From NCBI GenBank assembly GCA_963770535.1, contig CAVYPZ010000004.1, positions 868,001-932,000 on the forward strand: a stretch of DNA of 64,000 bases. The letters are read 5' to 3'. Source of the stretch: RYN-230 sp963770535 (GTDB lineage: Bacteria > Actinomycetota > Actinomycetes > Streptosporangiales > Streptosporangiaceae). Each line of letters begins with the position of its first letter. Position 1 is the stretch's first letter. Position numbers and translations under genes: made by a program. The notes beneath the pieces are model-generated. The model made no database searches and was not told where the DNA came from. It saw only the letters and a list, made by a program, of their open reading frames with translations. Of the stretch, positions 33,515-42,972 are shown in pieces.

Positions 33515-35015
33515 GTGACTGACTCCAGCAGTAGCGGAACCGGGCCGCAGAGCAATCATGGTGGCTCGGTGGACATTGATCCCGTCGGCGCGGCAGGGGC
33601 GCGGACGGGGTCCGGGCCCACCCCCGCCAGCGTCCTGCCCGCAGAGGTATGGCAGGCGCACGAGGCCGCGGTAGCCAGCCTTCAGAGGGCCTACACGGCG
33701 GTACCCCCGGGCACGAAGGTGAGGCTGGCCAAGCGCACCTCCAACCTGTTCCGGTTCCGCGATCAGCAGGCCGGGTCCCGGATCGCTGAGCTGGACGTCT
33801 CCGCGTTCAGCCGGGTGCTGCACGTGGACCCGGGATCGCGCACCGCCGTCGTGGGCGGCATGACGACCTACGAGGACCTGGCGGACGCGACGCTGCCGCA
33901 CGGCCTGATGCCGTTCGTGGTGCCCCAGCTGAAGACGATCACCCTGGGCGGCGCGGTCACCGGCCTGGGCATCGAGTCCACCTCGCTGCGTCTCGGCATG
34001 CCCCACGAGTCAGTCCTGGCCATGGAGATCCTCACCGGCGACGGCCAGGTGGTGACAGCCACCGCGGACAACGAGCACGCGGACCTGTTCCGCGGTTTCC
34101 CCAACTCCTACGGCACCCTGGGCTACGCCCTGTCGCTCACGATCGAGCTGGAGCCGGTGGCGCCGTTCGTTCACCTGCGGCACTTCCGCTTCGATGACCC
34201 CGAGACCTGCATGGAGGCGATCGCGAAGATCGGGGCCGATGGCAGTTACGAGGGTCACCGGGCTGACTTCGTGGACGGCACCATGTTCAGCCTGGGCGAG
34301 CTCTACCTCACGGTGGGGGCCTTCAGCGACGTGGCCCCGTGGACCAGCGACTACACCGGCCACCAGATCTTTTACCAGTCGCTGCGCGGGCCCAGGGAGG
34401 ACTTCCTCACGATCCGCGACTACCTCTGGCGCTGGGACACGGACTGGTTCTGGTGCTCCCGGCCGTTCGGGGTGCAGAACCCGGCGATCCGCCGGCTGTG
34501 GCCGCGCCGCTACCGCCGGTCCGATGTGTACCGGTCGCTGGTCGCCTTCGACCGCCGGCACGGCCTGTCCGGCAAGCTGGCCCAGCGCCGGGGGCAGCCG
34601 CCGCGGGAGGACGTCATCCAGGACGTCGAGATCCCGGTCGGCCGGGGCGCCGAGTTCCTCCGGTTCTTCGCCGCCGACGTCGGGATGAGCCCGGTCTGGC
34701 TGTGCCCGCTCCAGTTGCGCAGCGATCAGGCCTGGCCGCTCTACCCGCTGGCCCCCGGCGAGGTGTACGTGAACTTCGGCTTCTGGGGAATGGTCCCGCT
34801 GCCGCCGGGCCGCGCAGACGGCTACCACAACCGGCTGGTGGAGGACGAGGTGGCGGCGCTCGGCGGGCACAAGGGCCTGTACTCGACATCGTTCTACACC
34901 GAGGAGCAATTCTGGGCGAGCTACAACGGGCCCGCCTACGCAGGCGCTCAAGCAGCGTTACGACGGCGGGGGCAGGCTGGCTGGCCTGTACGAGAAATGC
35001 GTGCGGGGTCAGTAA
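33515..35015 (+). CDS. tmsA: FAD-binding reductase of 10-methyl fatty acid synthesis, frameshift near the 3' end
   Basis: A protein of about 500 residues similar to Rv3719/BfaA-type and DHCR24-like flavoproteins. The FAD-binding 4 domain is visible as KRTSNLFRF, VLHVDPGSRTAVVGGMTTYEDLADATLPHGLMPFVVPQLKTITLGGAVTGLGIESTS, and SYGTLGYALSLTIELEPV. It is predicted to reduce the 10-methylene group to 10-methyl (tuberculostearic acid type) after the methyltransferase encoded next. One extra G near 34940 breaks the frame; in the shifted frame the gene continues as ALKQRYDGGGRLAGLYEKCV and stops at 35013-35015, the expected end. The N-terminal 40 residues are low-complexity. RBS GAGGAG lies eight bases before the GTG/ATG start region. 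Confidence 0.85.
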
Positions 35016-35103
35016 GCCGCGCACCCGGAACCGGACGCGGTAAGCAGCACCCAGTGAAGCCGGACGCGGCACGGCAGGGCACGCAGCAGGAGGGATGGCA
35101 GGG

Positions 35104-36387
35104 ATGGCGCTAGCGGACGTGTTCGAGAAGGTGGCGGGCCCCGACGCCCCCGTGGAGTTCCGTGCCTACGACGGAAGCCGCGCTGGCACGGCGGACGCCC
35201 CGGTGCGGATCACGGTGCGGTCCCCGGTGGCCGTGTCCTACCTGGCCCAGGCGCCCGGCGCGCTCGGCCTGGCCCGGGCCTACGTGTCCGGTCACCTCGA
35301 CGTCGAGGGTGACATGTACGACGCGCTGTCCCGGATGGTCCAGGCCCAGCAGGTGCACATCGACCTCGCCGAGCGGCTCCGCCTGCTGCAGGACCTGGGC
35401 GGCCCGAGACTCTTGTATCCCCGGATCCCGCCGCCGCCGCAGGAGGTCAGGGTCAACCGCCGCTGGCTCGCCGGGCGGCTGCACTCCAAGAAGCGCGACG
35501 CCACGGCCATCTCGCACCACTACGACGTGTCCAACACGTTCTATGAGTGGGTGCTCGGCCCGTCGATGGCTTATACCTGCGCCTGCTACCCGCAGGCCGA
35601 CGCGACCCTCGAGGAAGCCCAGGCCTACAAGCACGACCTGGTAGCCCGCAAGCTGGGCCTGCGCCCCGGGATGCGGCTGCTCGACGTGGGGTGCGGCTGG
35701 GGCGGGATGGTCCGGCACGCGGCCCGCGAGTACGGCGTGAAGGCCCTCGGCGTGACCCTTTCCGCGCAGCAGGCTGCCTGGGCGCAGCAGGCCATCGAGA
35801 AGGAAGGCCTCGGCGGGCTGGCCGAGGTCCGTCACCTCGACTACCGCGACGTGCCCGAGGGAGAGTTCGACGCGGTCAGCTCGATCGGGCTGACCGAGCA
35901 CATCGGCCGGGCCCAGCTGCCCGGGTACTTCTCCTTCCTGTACGGCAAGCTGCGGCCCGAGGGACGGCTGCTGAACCACTGCATCACCCGGCCGGACAAC
36001 CGCCAGCCGGGCCGCGTGGTCGGCGGGTTCATCAACCGCTACGTGTTTCCCGACGGTGAGCTGGAAGGGCCGGGCTACCTCATCTCGCTCATCCACGACA
36101 CCGGGTTCGAGGTGCGGCACGAGGAGAACCTGCGCGAGCACTACGCGATGACCCTGGCCGGCTGGTGCGCCAACCTCGACGCGCACTGGGACGAGGCGGT
36201 GGCCGAGGTCGGCGAGGGCACGGCGCGGGTGTGGCGGCTCTACATGGCTGGCTCGCGGCTCGGGTTCGAGCGCAACGTGGTCGAGCTGCACCAGGTGCTT
36301 GGCGTCCGGCTGGGCAGCCAGGGCCAGTCGGGCATGCCCCTGCGCCCCGACTGGGAGCCGCTGGCCCAGGTGTCGGCGGCCGGTTAG
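35104..36387 (+). CDS. tmsB: Cfa-like S-adenosylmethionine fatty acid methyltransferase
   Basis: A 427-residue cyclopropane-synthase-family enzyme similar to Rv3720/BfaB. It is predicted to methylate the C9-C10 double bond of oleoyl phospholipid to a 10-methylene product. Motifs: AISHHYDVSNTFYEWVLGPSMAYTCACYP (substrate and bicarbonate region), LLDVGCGWGGMVRHAA (SAM motif I), VTLSAQQ, and SIGLTEHIG (catalytic region). Start: of two close ATGs, 35104 is preferred because AGGAGGG (35088-35094) is nine bases upstream; 35095 would have no spacing. It lies 88 bp after the reductase, which makes a two-gene operon. The 3' end is duplicated across the stop. Confidence 0.9.
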   Translation: MALADVFEKVAGPDAPVEFRAYDGSRAGTADAPVRITVRSPVAVSYLAQAPGALGLARAYVSGHLDVEGDMYDALSRMVQAQQVHIDLAERLRLLQDLGGPRLLYPRIPPPPQEVRVNRRWLAGRLHSKKRDATAISHHYDVSNTFYEWVLGPSMAYTCACYPQADATLEEAQAYKHDLVARKLGLRPGMRLLDVGCGWGGMVRHAAREYGVKALGVTLSAQQAAWAQQAIEKEGLGGLAEVRHLDYRDVPEGEFDAVSSIGLTEHIGRAQLPGYFSFLYGKLRPEGRLLNHCITRPDNRQPGRVVGGFINRYVFPDGELEGPGYLISLIHDTGFEVRHEENLREHYAMTLAGWCANLDAHWDEAVAEVGEGTARVWRLYMAGSRLGFERNVVELHQVLGVRLGSQGQSGMPLRPDWEPLAQVSAAG

Positions 36388-36447
36388 GGCCACGGCCCGG
36401 CGCCGGTGGCCGGCTGGGGCCACGGCCCGGCGCCGGTGGCCGGCCGC
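36371..36447 (+). repeat. 30-bp tandem repeat spanning the methyltransferase stop codon
   Basis: Copies at 36371-36400 and 36401-36430 match at about 25 of 30 positions, with a partial third to 36447. The first copy includes the last codons and the TAG stop (36385-36387) of the methyltransferase gene. Confidence 0.75.
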
Positions 36448-36523
36448 GGCCGGTGACCGGGGGATGCGGGTGAGTGGGCCGGGTCTGGCGGTCGGCGCGG
36501 TCCGGATGGCGGACAATGGCGGC

Positions 36524-37795
36524 ATGGAAACAGCGCAGCCCGGGCACGGCGGCCCGGTCCGTGACATCGTCCTGCTTGGCTCGACCGGCTCTATCGGGAC
36601 CCAGGCCGCGGATATCGTGCGCCGCAATCCCGGCCGGTTCCGGCTGGCCGGGCTGGCCGCGGGCGGGGGCAATCCCGGCCTCCTGGCGACCCAGGCCCTG
36701 GAGTTCGGGGCCGAGGTGGTAGCCGTGGCCCGGGAGGATGCCGCGGGCGAGGTGCGCGAGGCGCTGCGCGCCCAGGCGTCCGGGACCGGCCGTGCCCATC
36801 CGCTGCCCAAGGTCCTGGCTGGCCCCGACGCGGTGGCCGAGGCCGCCACGTGGCCCTGTGACGTGGTGCTCAACGCGGTCACCGGATCCGTCGGCCTGGC
36901 CGCCACGCTGGCCGCCCTGCAGGCCGGCCGGACACTGGCCCTGGCCAACAAGGAGTCCCTGATTGTCGGTGGCCCCCTGGTCGCCGGGAAGGCTGCCCCC
37001 GGCCAGATCGTCCCGGTCGATTCCGAGCACTCGGCCATCGCGCAATGTCTCCGGGGCGGCCGCGCCAGCGAGGTCGGGCGCCTCGTGCTGACCGCGAGCG
37101 GCGGCCCCTTCCTCGGTCGTGGCCGGGAGGATCTCGAGCACGTGACCCCGGCCCAGGCGCTGGCCCACCCGAACTGGAACATGGGGCCGGTCGTCACGAT
37201 CAACTCGGCGACCCTGGTCAACAAGGGCCTGGAGCTGATCGAGGCGCACCTCCTGTTCGGCGTCGGGTTCGACCGGATCGAGGTGGTCGTGCACCCGCAG
37301 TCGGTGATCCACTCCATGGTTGAGTTCACCGACGGCGCCACGATCGCCCAGGCCAGCCCCCCGGACATGCGGATCCCGATTGCGCTGGGCCTGGCCTGGC
37401 CGGACCGCGTCCCGGACGCGGGGCCGGCCCTCGACTGGAGCCGCGCGCACACGTGGTCCTTCCAGCCGCTGGACCACGAGGCCTTCCCGGCCGTGGGGCT
37501 GGCCCGCGAGGCTGGCCGGACCGGCGGGACCGCCCCGGCCGCCTACAACGCGGCCAATGAGATCTGCGTGGAGGCATTCCGGTCGGGCCGGATCGCGTTC
37601 CCCCGAATCGTGGACACAGTGGCGAAGGTAGTCTCTGAGCATGAGAGCGCGGCCCGGGACGCGGTGACCCTGGACGACGTGCTCGCCGCGGATCGCTGGG
37701 CGCGGATCCGCGCGCTGGAACTGACGGCCGGAAGACGAGGCGGCGTGCGCGAGGCCCACGGCGGGACCCGCGGAGAGGGGGAGTCGGCCGGATGA
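36524..37795 (+). CDS. dxr: 1-deoxy-D-xylulose 5-phosphate reductoisomerase
   Basis: Second enzyme of the MEP isoprenoid pathway, converting DXP to MEP with NADPH and a divalent metal. A 423-residue protein with the NADPH motif LLGSTGSIGTQ, NAVTGSVGLAATLAAL, ALANKESLIVGG, the metal-binding PVDSEHSAI, and HPNWNMGPVVTINSATLVNKGLE (the family HPxWxMG block). The start METAQPGHGG at 36524 is chosen; the frame is open upstream but non-conserved. Its stop overlaps the start of rseP (ATGA at 37792). The C-terminal 30 residues are Gly/Glu-rich and variable. The dxr-rseP-ispG order is the usual actinobacterial arrangement. Confidence 0.96.
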   Translation: METAQPGHGGPVRDIVLLGSTGSIGTQAADIVRRNPGRFRLAGLAAGGGNPGLLATQALEFGAEVVAVAREDAAGEVREALRAQASGTGRAHPLPKVLAGPDAVAEAATWPCDVVLNAVTGSVGLAATLAALQAGRTLALANKESLIVGGPLVAGKAAPGQIVPVDSEHSAIAQCLRGGRASEVGRLVLTASGGPFLGRGREDLEHVTPAQALAHPNWNMGPVVTINSATLVNKGLELIEAHLLFGVGFDRIEVVVHPQSVIHSMVEFTDGATIAQASPPDMRIPIALGLAWPDRVPDAGPALDWSRAHTWSFQPLDHEAFPAVGLAREAGRTGGTAPAAYNAANEICVEAFRSGRIAFPRIVDTVAKVVSEHESAARDAVTLDDVLAADRWARIRALELTAGRRGGVREAHGGTRGEGESAG

Positions 37796-38983
37796 CCCTG
37801 CTCGGCTGGATCATCTTCCTCTTCGCCCTGCTCTTCTCGATCATGCTGCACGAATTCGGGCACTTTGCCACCGCGAAGAAGTTCCGGATGAAGGTCACCC
37901 AGTTCTTCGTGGGCTTCGGGCAGACCCTGTGGTCCGTGGTCCGGGGCGAAACGGAGTACGGCGTCAAGGCCATCCCGGCCGGCGGTTTCGTCAAGATCGT
38001 CGGCATGACCGCGCCTGGAGGAAGTGGACCTCGAGGACGAGCCGCGTGCCTTCACGCAGCAAGCCGCCCTGGCAGCGGATGATCGTGCTGGCCGCCGGGT
38101 CGTTCATGCACTTCGCGCTGGCCTTCGTGCTGCTGTTCATCCTGGCCGGGGGGATCGGCCTGGCCCGCACCTCCAGCTCCTCCGCGATCGGGAGCCATCG
38201 ACCCCTGCGTCCCCAGCAGCATCACCGCCACCAGTTGCGCCAAGTCTGATCCCGCGTCTCCCGCGGCCAAGGCGGGGTTCCGTACCGGTGACAAGATCAT
38301 CGCGATCGGCAGCACGCGGGTGCACACCTGGAACCAGCTGGGGGCGGCGATCCGCGCGCAGCAGGCGGGCACCCCGGTCACGGTCACCGTGCTCCGGGAC
38401 GGCCGCCAGCTGACCCTGCATCCGTCGATGGCCGTGGTGCACGGGCGCAAGGGTTCCTACCTCGGCATTTCCCCGGCGGTGGCTGTTCACGCCGGTGAAC
38501 CCGATCCACGCGGTCACGTACGCGGGCTCGGCATTCGGGCAGATCGTCGTCGGATCCGTGTCGGCCCTGGGCAGCATCCCGAAGGCCATTCCCGAACTGT
38601 TCGCGAAGAACCGGAGCAGCACCGCGGGCGGCAACGTGACCAGCGTGGTCGGCGCCGGGGAGTACACCGGCGAGGCGTTCGCGGCCCAGGACGGCTGGCA
38701 GACCAAGGTCTCGATCGTGCTGTACATCGTGATCTCGCTGAACATCTTCGTCGGCCTGTTCAACCTGCTGCCGCTGCTCCCGCTGGACGGCGGGCACCTG
38801 GCCGTCGTGATCTACGAGCAGATCCGGTCCTGGATCGCCCGGCTCCGCGGCCGGCCGGACCCGGGGCTGGCGGACATGCGCAAGCTTCTCCCGCTCAGCG
38901 TCGGGGTATTCGTCCTGCTCGTCGGGTTCGGCCTGCTGCTGATCGCGGCGGACCTCGTGAACCCGGTCCACATACCCTCGTGA
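37792..38983 (+). pseudogene. rseP: Site-2 intramembrane protease RseP/RasP, four frameshifts
   Basis: Zinc metalloprotease that cleaves anti-sigma factors or signal peptides in the membrane. All parts of a normal protein of about 400 residues are present in successive frames: zinc motif HEFGH (residues 20-24), VDLEDEPRAFTQQA, MIVLAAGSFMHFALAFVLLF, a PDZ domain (DPASPAAKAGFRTGDKIIAIG...TPVTVTVLRDGR) and the C-terminal NLLPLLPLDGGHL with the metal-ligand aspartate. Breaks near 38015, 38068, 38193 and 38490 each fit one inserted base (for example GCGCCTG for GCGCTG). Protein-level conservation on each side is good, so base errors are the best explanation. It overlaps dxr by four bases. Confidence 0.88.
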
Positions 38984-39155
38984 GGGTGATGCGGATCGCC
39001 GGCCGGCCCGGGATGCTTCCGTCCGGGACGGTGGTTGGTGCGACGGTGGTGCGGACGTGGCGAACGCGGATATAGACACCTGGATGCGCAGTATCCAGGC
39101 ACGGGACCTTCGGCTAGCACACCCTTTGGCCAGGACACAGTGAGGGATAAGGATC

Positions 39156-40319
39156 ATGACGATTGATCTAGGCATGCCACAGCCCGCGGTTGAGCCCCTG
39201 GCGCCGCGGCGGAAGTCGCGCCAGATCATGGTGGGCAAGGGCAAGCACGCCGTCCCGGTAGGCGGCGGCGCCCCGGTATCGGTGCAGTCGATGTGCACCA
39301 CGGTGACCGCGGACGTGAACGCCACGCTGCAGCAGATCGCGGAGCTGACCGCGTCAGGCTGCCAGATCGTCCGGGTCGCGGTGCCGTCGCAGGATGACGC
39401 CGATGCGCTGCCGGAGATTGCCCGCAAGTCGCAGATCCCGGTGATCGCGGACATCCACTTCCAGCCGAAGTACGTGTTCGCCGCCATCGACGCGGGCTGT
39501 GGCGCGGTGCGGGTCAACCCCGGCAACATCAAGGCGTTCGACGACAAGGTCGCGGAGATCGCCCGCGCCGCGTCGGCGGCCGGGACCCCGATCAGGATCG
39601 GCGTGAACGCGGGCTCGCTCGACAAGCGCCTGCTGGCCAAGCACGGCCGGGCCACCGCCGCGGCCCTGGTGGAGTCGGCGCTGTGGGAATGCTCCCTGTT
39701 CGAGGAGCACGGCTTCACCGACATCAAGATCTCCGTGAAGCACCACGACCCGGTCGTCATGATCGCCGCCTACCGGCAGCTGGCCCAGGCCTGCGACTAC
39801 CCGCTGCACCTCGGGGTCACCGAGGCCGGCCCGGCCTTCCAGGGCACGGTCAAGTCCGCGGCCGCGTTCGGCGCGCTGCTCGCCGAGGGGATCGGGGACA
39901 CCATCCGGGTGTCGCTGTCCGCGCCCCCGGTCGAGGAGGTCAAGGTGGGCACGGCGATCCTGGAGTCGCTCGGCCTGCGCGACCGCGGCCTGGAGATCGT
40001 GTCCTGCCCGTCCTGCGGCCGGGCCCAGGTTGACGTGTACACCCTGGCCGACCAGGTCACCGCGGGGCTGGAGGGCCTGGAGGTGCCGCTGCGCGTGGCG
40101 GTGATGGGCTGCGTCGTCAACGGTCCGGGCGAGGCCCGCGAAGCGGACCTGGGCGTCGCCTCCGGCAACGGCAAGGGGCAGATCTTCGTCAAGGGTGAGG
40201 TCATCAAGACCGTGCCGGAGTCGCAGATCGTGGAGACCCTCATCGAGGAGGCCATGAAGCTGGCCGAGGCCATGCCAGGCGACCTGCCCCCCGCCTCGCC
40301 CGAGGTCAGCGTTTCCTGA
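39156..40319 (+). CDS. ispG: 4-hydroxy-3-methylbut-2-enyl-diphosphate synthase (flavodoxin)
   Basis: MEP-pathway iron-sulfur enzyme turning MEcPP into HMBPP. A 387-residue two-domain bacterial form: TIM barrel (VQSMCTTVTADVNATLQQIAELTASGCQIVRVAVP, VIADIHFQPKYVFAAIDAGCGAVRVNPGN) and a C-terminal [4Fe-4S] domain with C284 and C287 (SCPSCGRAQVD) and C319 (VMGCVVNGPGEA). The frame is intact, unlike the gene before it. A 172-bp gap separates it from rseP. It normally shares regulation with dxr and rseP. Confidence 0.96.
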   Translation: MTIDLGMPQPAVEPLAPRRKSRQIMVGKGKHAVPVGGGAPVSVQSMCTTVTADVNATLQQIAELTASGCQIVRVAVPSQDDADALPEIARKSQIPVIADIHFQPKYVFAAIDAGCGAVRVNPGNIKAFDDKVAEIARAASAAGTPIRIGVNAGSLDKRLLAKHGRATAAALVESALWECSLFEEHGFTDIKISVKHHDPVVMIAAYRQLAQACDYPLHLGVTEAGPAFQGTVKSAAAFGALLAEGIGDTIRVSLSAPPVEEVKVGTAILESLGLRDRGLEIVSCPSCGRAQVDVYTLADQVTAGLEGLEVPLRVAVMGCVVNGPGEAREADLGVASGNGKGQIFVKGEVIKTVPESQIVETLIEEAMKLAEAMPGDLPPASPEVSVS

Positions 40320-40364
40320 CGGCTGGCCCCCTGGCCCCCCTGGGCCAGCGCTGGCCGGTTCCGG

Positions 40365-41175
40365 CTAGCCGACCTGGCCGTCGGGCTCGCCGTCGGCAAG
40401 GATGAGCTCGCCCACACGCTCGCGGAGCAAGGCCCGGGCCTCTTCGTGAAGCAGGCCGTCGGTGATGAACGTGTCCACCTCATCGAGCCCGGCGAACGAG
40501 CTCAGGCCGACGATGCCCCATTTGGTGTGATCCGCGACGACCGTGACCCGCCGGGCGGCCTGCACGAAGGCCCGGTTGGTCTCCGCTTCCGCGAGGTTCG
40601 GGGTGGTGAGGCCCGCGACCGGATCGATGCCGTGACAGCCCAGGAAAAGCAGGTCCACGTGCAGGGAGCGGATCGCGATGTCCGCGATCGGGCCGACCAG
40701 CGCGTCCGAGGGAGTGCGGACACCCGCCGGTGAGCACGACCTGGGGGGTGGCGCCGAACTGGCCGGCGGCCCGCGGCGCCCCGAAGATGCTCGCCACCCG
40801 GACCGAATTGGTCACGATCGTCAGCCCGGGCACGTCCAGCAGCTGCTGGGCCAGGGCGAACGTGGTGGTCCCTGCGGACAGCGCGATCGCGGTGCCGGGC
40901 GTGACCAGCTCCGCGGCGGCCCGGGCGATGGCCTCCTTCTGCGGCTTCTCGAGCACCGACTTGGCCTCGAAACCCGGCTCGTGGCTGCTCGGCGAGCCAG
41001 GCAGCACCGCACCGCCGTGCACCTTCTCGATCAGCCCGGCCCGGGCCAGGGCCTCGAGGTCACGGCGGATGGTCATATCCGACACGCCGAGGCGCTGGGT
41101 GAGGTCGCTGACCCGGGCGCTCCCGGCTCGCCGGATATCTTCCAGGATCAGCGACTGTCGGTGTCTGGCGAGCAT
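40365..41175 (-). pseudogene. DeoR/GlpR-family transcriptional repressor, one frameshift
   Basis: The N-terminal DeoR helix-turn-helix (RQSLILEDIRRAGSARVSDLTQRLGVSDMTIRRDLEALARAGLIEKVHGGAV) is followed by the sugar-phosphate-binding DeoRC domain (ALSAGTTTFALAQQLLDVPGLTIVTNS). Near 40735 one extra G in GGCGGGTGTC shifts the frame; in the new frame the protein continues IRSLHVDLLFLGCHGIDPVAGLTTPNLAEAE...VVADHTKWGIVGLSSFAGLDEVDTFITD to 40365, giving a full 260 residues. It is divergent from the sugar ABC transporter operon and probably controls it with a phosphorylated sugar as effector. Confidence 0.87.
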
Positions 41176-41266
41176 CCTGGACCTTCCTTACCCCTTGGGG
41201 CGGGATCGACGATCGGGCGCAGCCGACCTGTGATGACGCCGGAACCGGATCTTTATATCTTGTGCG

Positions 41267-41295
41267 TTGACGAGCGACTCTGTGTGTTTTAGCTT
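41267..41295 (+). promoter_or_regulatory. Candidate promoter for the sugar ABC operon
   Basis: TTGACG (41267-41272), a 17-base spacer and TAGCTT (41290-41295) fit a housekeeping-type promoter. It sits in an AT-rich island (41249-41299) within the 533-bp gap 41176-41708, otherwise without a gene. From here the leader to the lipoprotein start would be about 400 bases. Confidence 0.5.
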
Positions 41296-41675
41296 AAGGC
41301 TCCAACAAGGGGCACATCGTTCTCGATCTTGAGCCCGAATGAGAGCGCTAACCTGGGGGGCCGGGTCGGCTGTCCGGGCGCCCTGAGTGTGGCTGAGCAC
41401 CGGAGCTCCGCGGCCGCCCAGCCTCGGAACACGACTACGGATTCGAGGACAGGCGATGCAGCGAGCGCGGCCGGTGACTGCTGCTGGCCGCGTTCCGCGG
41501 CACCGCCCGGGCAGCAGCGGCGGCGATCCCGGCGCTCAGCGCGGGCAGATGCAGCCTGTCCGCCCCAGCGGTGCCTGCGTGATGGCCCGTGAGGGCGCAG
41601 CTATGGGCGGCCCGGTCCCCGGGGCGCTGGCACCCTCGCGAGATTTCTGGTGCGCCGCGCCGTGGCGGCACGCCG

Positions 41676-41689
41676 AGTACCGAGGTACT
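41676..41689. promoter_or_regulatory. Short palindrome before the lipoprotein RBS
   Basis: AGTAC-CGAG-GTACT lies 20 bases before the ATG and immediately before the CTGGAGG ribosome-binding site. It could be an operator or an mRNA hairpin that affects initiation; the 5-bp arms are short, so chance is possible. Confidence 0.35.
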
Positions 41690-41708
41690 TACTCCTGGAG
41701 GTAGATAG

Positions 41709-42863
41709 ATGAAGATCGACCCCAAGGTCGACGAGGCCATCGAGACCTTGAACATGAAGGACGGCCCGACCCGCCGGCGTCTGCTCAGCGGCGCCGGGCT
41801 GGTCAGTGCCTCGGCGGCCGCGGCGGGGCTCCTGGCCGCCTGCTCGTCGAGCGCGCCCGGCGTCGGCCGCCAAGAGCACGGCCGGCAACTTCCCGAAGAC
41901 GCCCGGCCTGGCAGTTCTGGTACGTCAACCACGTCACCACGAACCCGTTCTTCGTGCCCACCCAGTACGGCTTCCAGGACGCGGCCGCGCTGCTCGGCCT
42001 GCCCACCCCGAAGTGGGGCGGCTCGCAGACCTCCCTGGCCTCGGAGATGGTGAGCTACTTCAACACCGCCATCTCCGCCAAGGCGTCCGGGATCGCCTAC
42101 GCGGGGATCGACGCCACCTCGTTCAAGACGCCGACCAGCAACGCGATGAACGCGGGCATCCCGGTGATCAGCTACAACGCCGACGGCCTGATCAACAAGG
42201 GCGTCTCCGACATCGGCACCAACCGGCTGGCCTACGTCGGCCAGGCGCTGTACATCTCCGGCCAGCAGCTCGGCACGAAGATCAAGACGCTGGTCCCGGG
42301 CGGCGGGGACGTCGTCATCTTCATCGCCACCCCTGGCTCCGGCAACATCCAGCCCCGCTACGACGGCGCGGTGTCCGATGCTCGGCAGCAGTTACACCGT
42401 GCACGAGGTGGCCACTGGGGCGGCCACCGGCCAGGAGCTGTCGGCGGAGAAGGCGTTCCTGACCGGGCACAAGACGATCAAGGGCGCGTTCGCGGTGGAC
42501 GCGGGCTCCACCGAGCTCCTCGGCCAGGCCCTGGGCGAGACCGGGCTGTCGAACATCCCGAACGGCGGGTTCGACACCACGCCGACCACGCTGTCCAACC
42601 TCCAGTCCGGCAAGACCAACTTCACCATCTACCAGGACCCCTACCTGCAGGGCTTCCTGCCGACCTTGTACTTCTACCTGTACAACATCTCCGGCGGCAC
42701 GATCAGCCCGTCCGACACCGACACCGGCCTGACGTTCATCACCAAGTCGAACGCCAAGCCGTACACGGCCAGCAGCCGGTTCCAGGGCTCCACGAGTGCC
42801 CAGAAGTACATCCCGCGCGCGTCGGGTGCGATCAGCAACCCGCCCGCCACCACGAGCACCTGA
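41709..42863 (+). pseudogene. Sugar ABC transporter substrate-binding lipoprotein, three frameshifts
   Basis: The N-terminus has a twin-arginine-like signal (PTRRRLLSGAGLVSASAAAAG) ending in a lipobox LLAAC. The body, spread over frames, is a RbsB/FrcB-like periplasmic binding protein: KSTAGNFPKTPG, VNHVTTNPFFVPTQYGFQDAAALLG, FNTAISAKASGIAYAGIDATSF, GIPVISYNADGLINKG, KGAFAVDAGSTELLGQALGETG, GGFDTTPTTLSNLQSGKTNFTIYQDPYLQGFLP. Breaks near 41865, 41910 and 42370 fit single inserted bases. It is preceded by a good GGAGG and followed by permease and ATPase genes of the same transporter class. Confidence 0.83.
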
Positions 42864-42972
42864 CGGGTGACCGGGTCTAGCAGGTAAGACCGGCGGCGGG
42901 GCAGACTGGCTACCAAGCGCCAGGCTGTCCTGCCGCCGGTTGACGTGGCGAGCCAAGGGAACTGGAGTCGAC

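Noticed and set aside
36299..36523. N-terminal extension of dxr
   Set aside because: The extension is read from tmsB and its 3' repeats; the conserved protein begins after the ATG at 36524.
35110..37759. Long minus-strand open frames across tmsB and dxr
   Set aside because: These mirror well-conserved plus-strand enzymes; translated composition is arginine- and glycine-rich with no family motif.
41457..41704. Small protein gene in the leader of the sugar operon
   Set aside because: The frame has no ribosome-binding site and an Arg/Pro/Gly-rich product without domain features.
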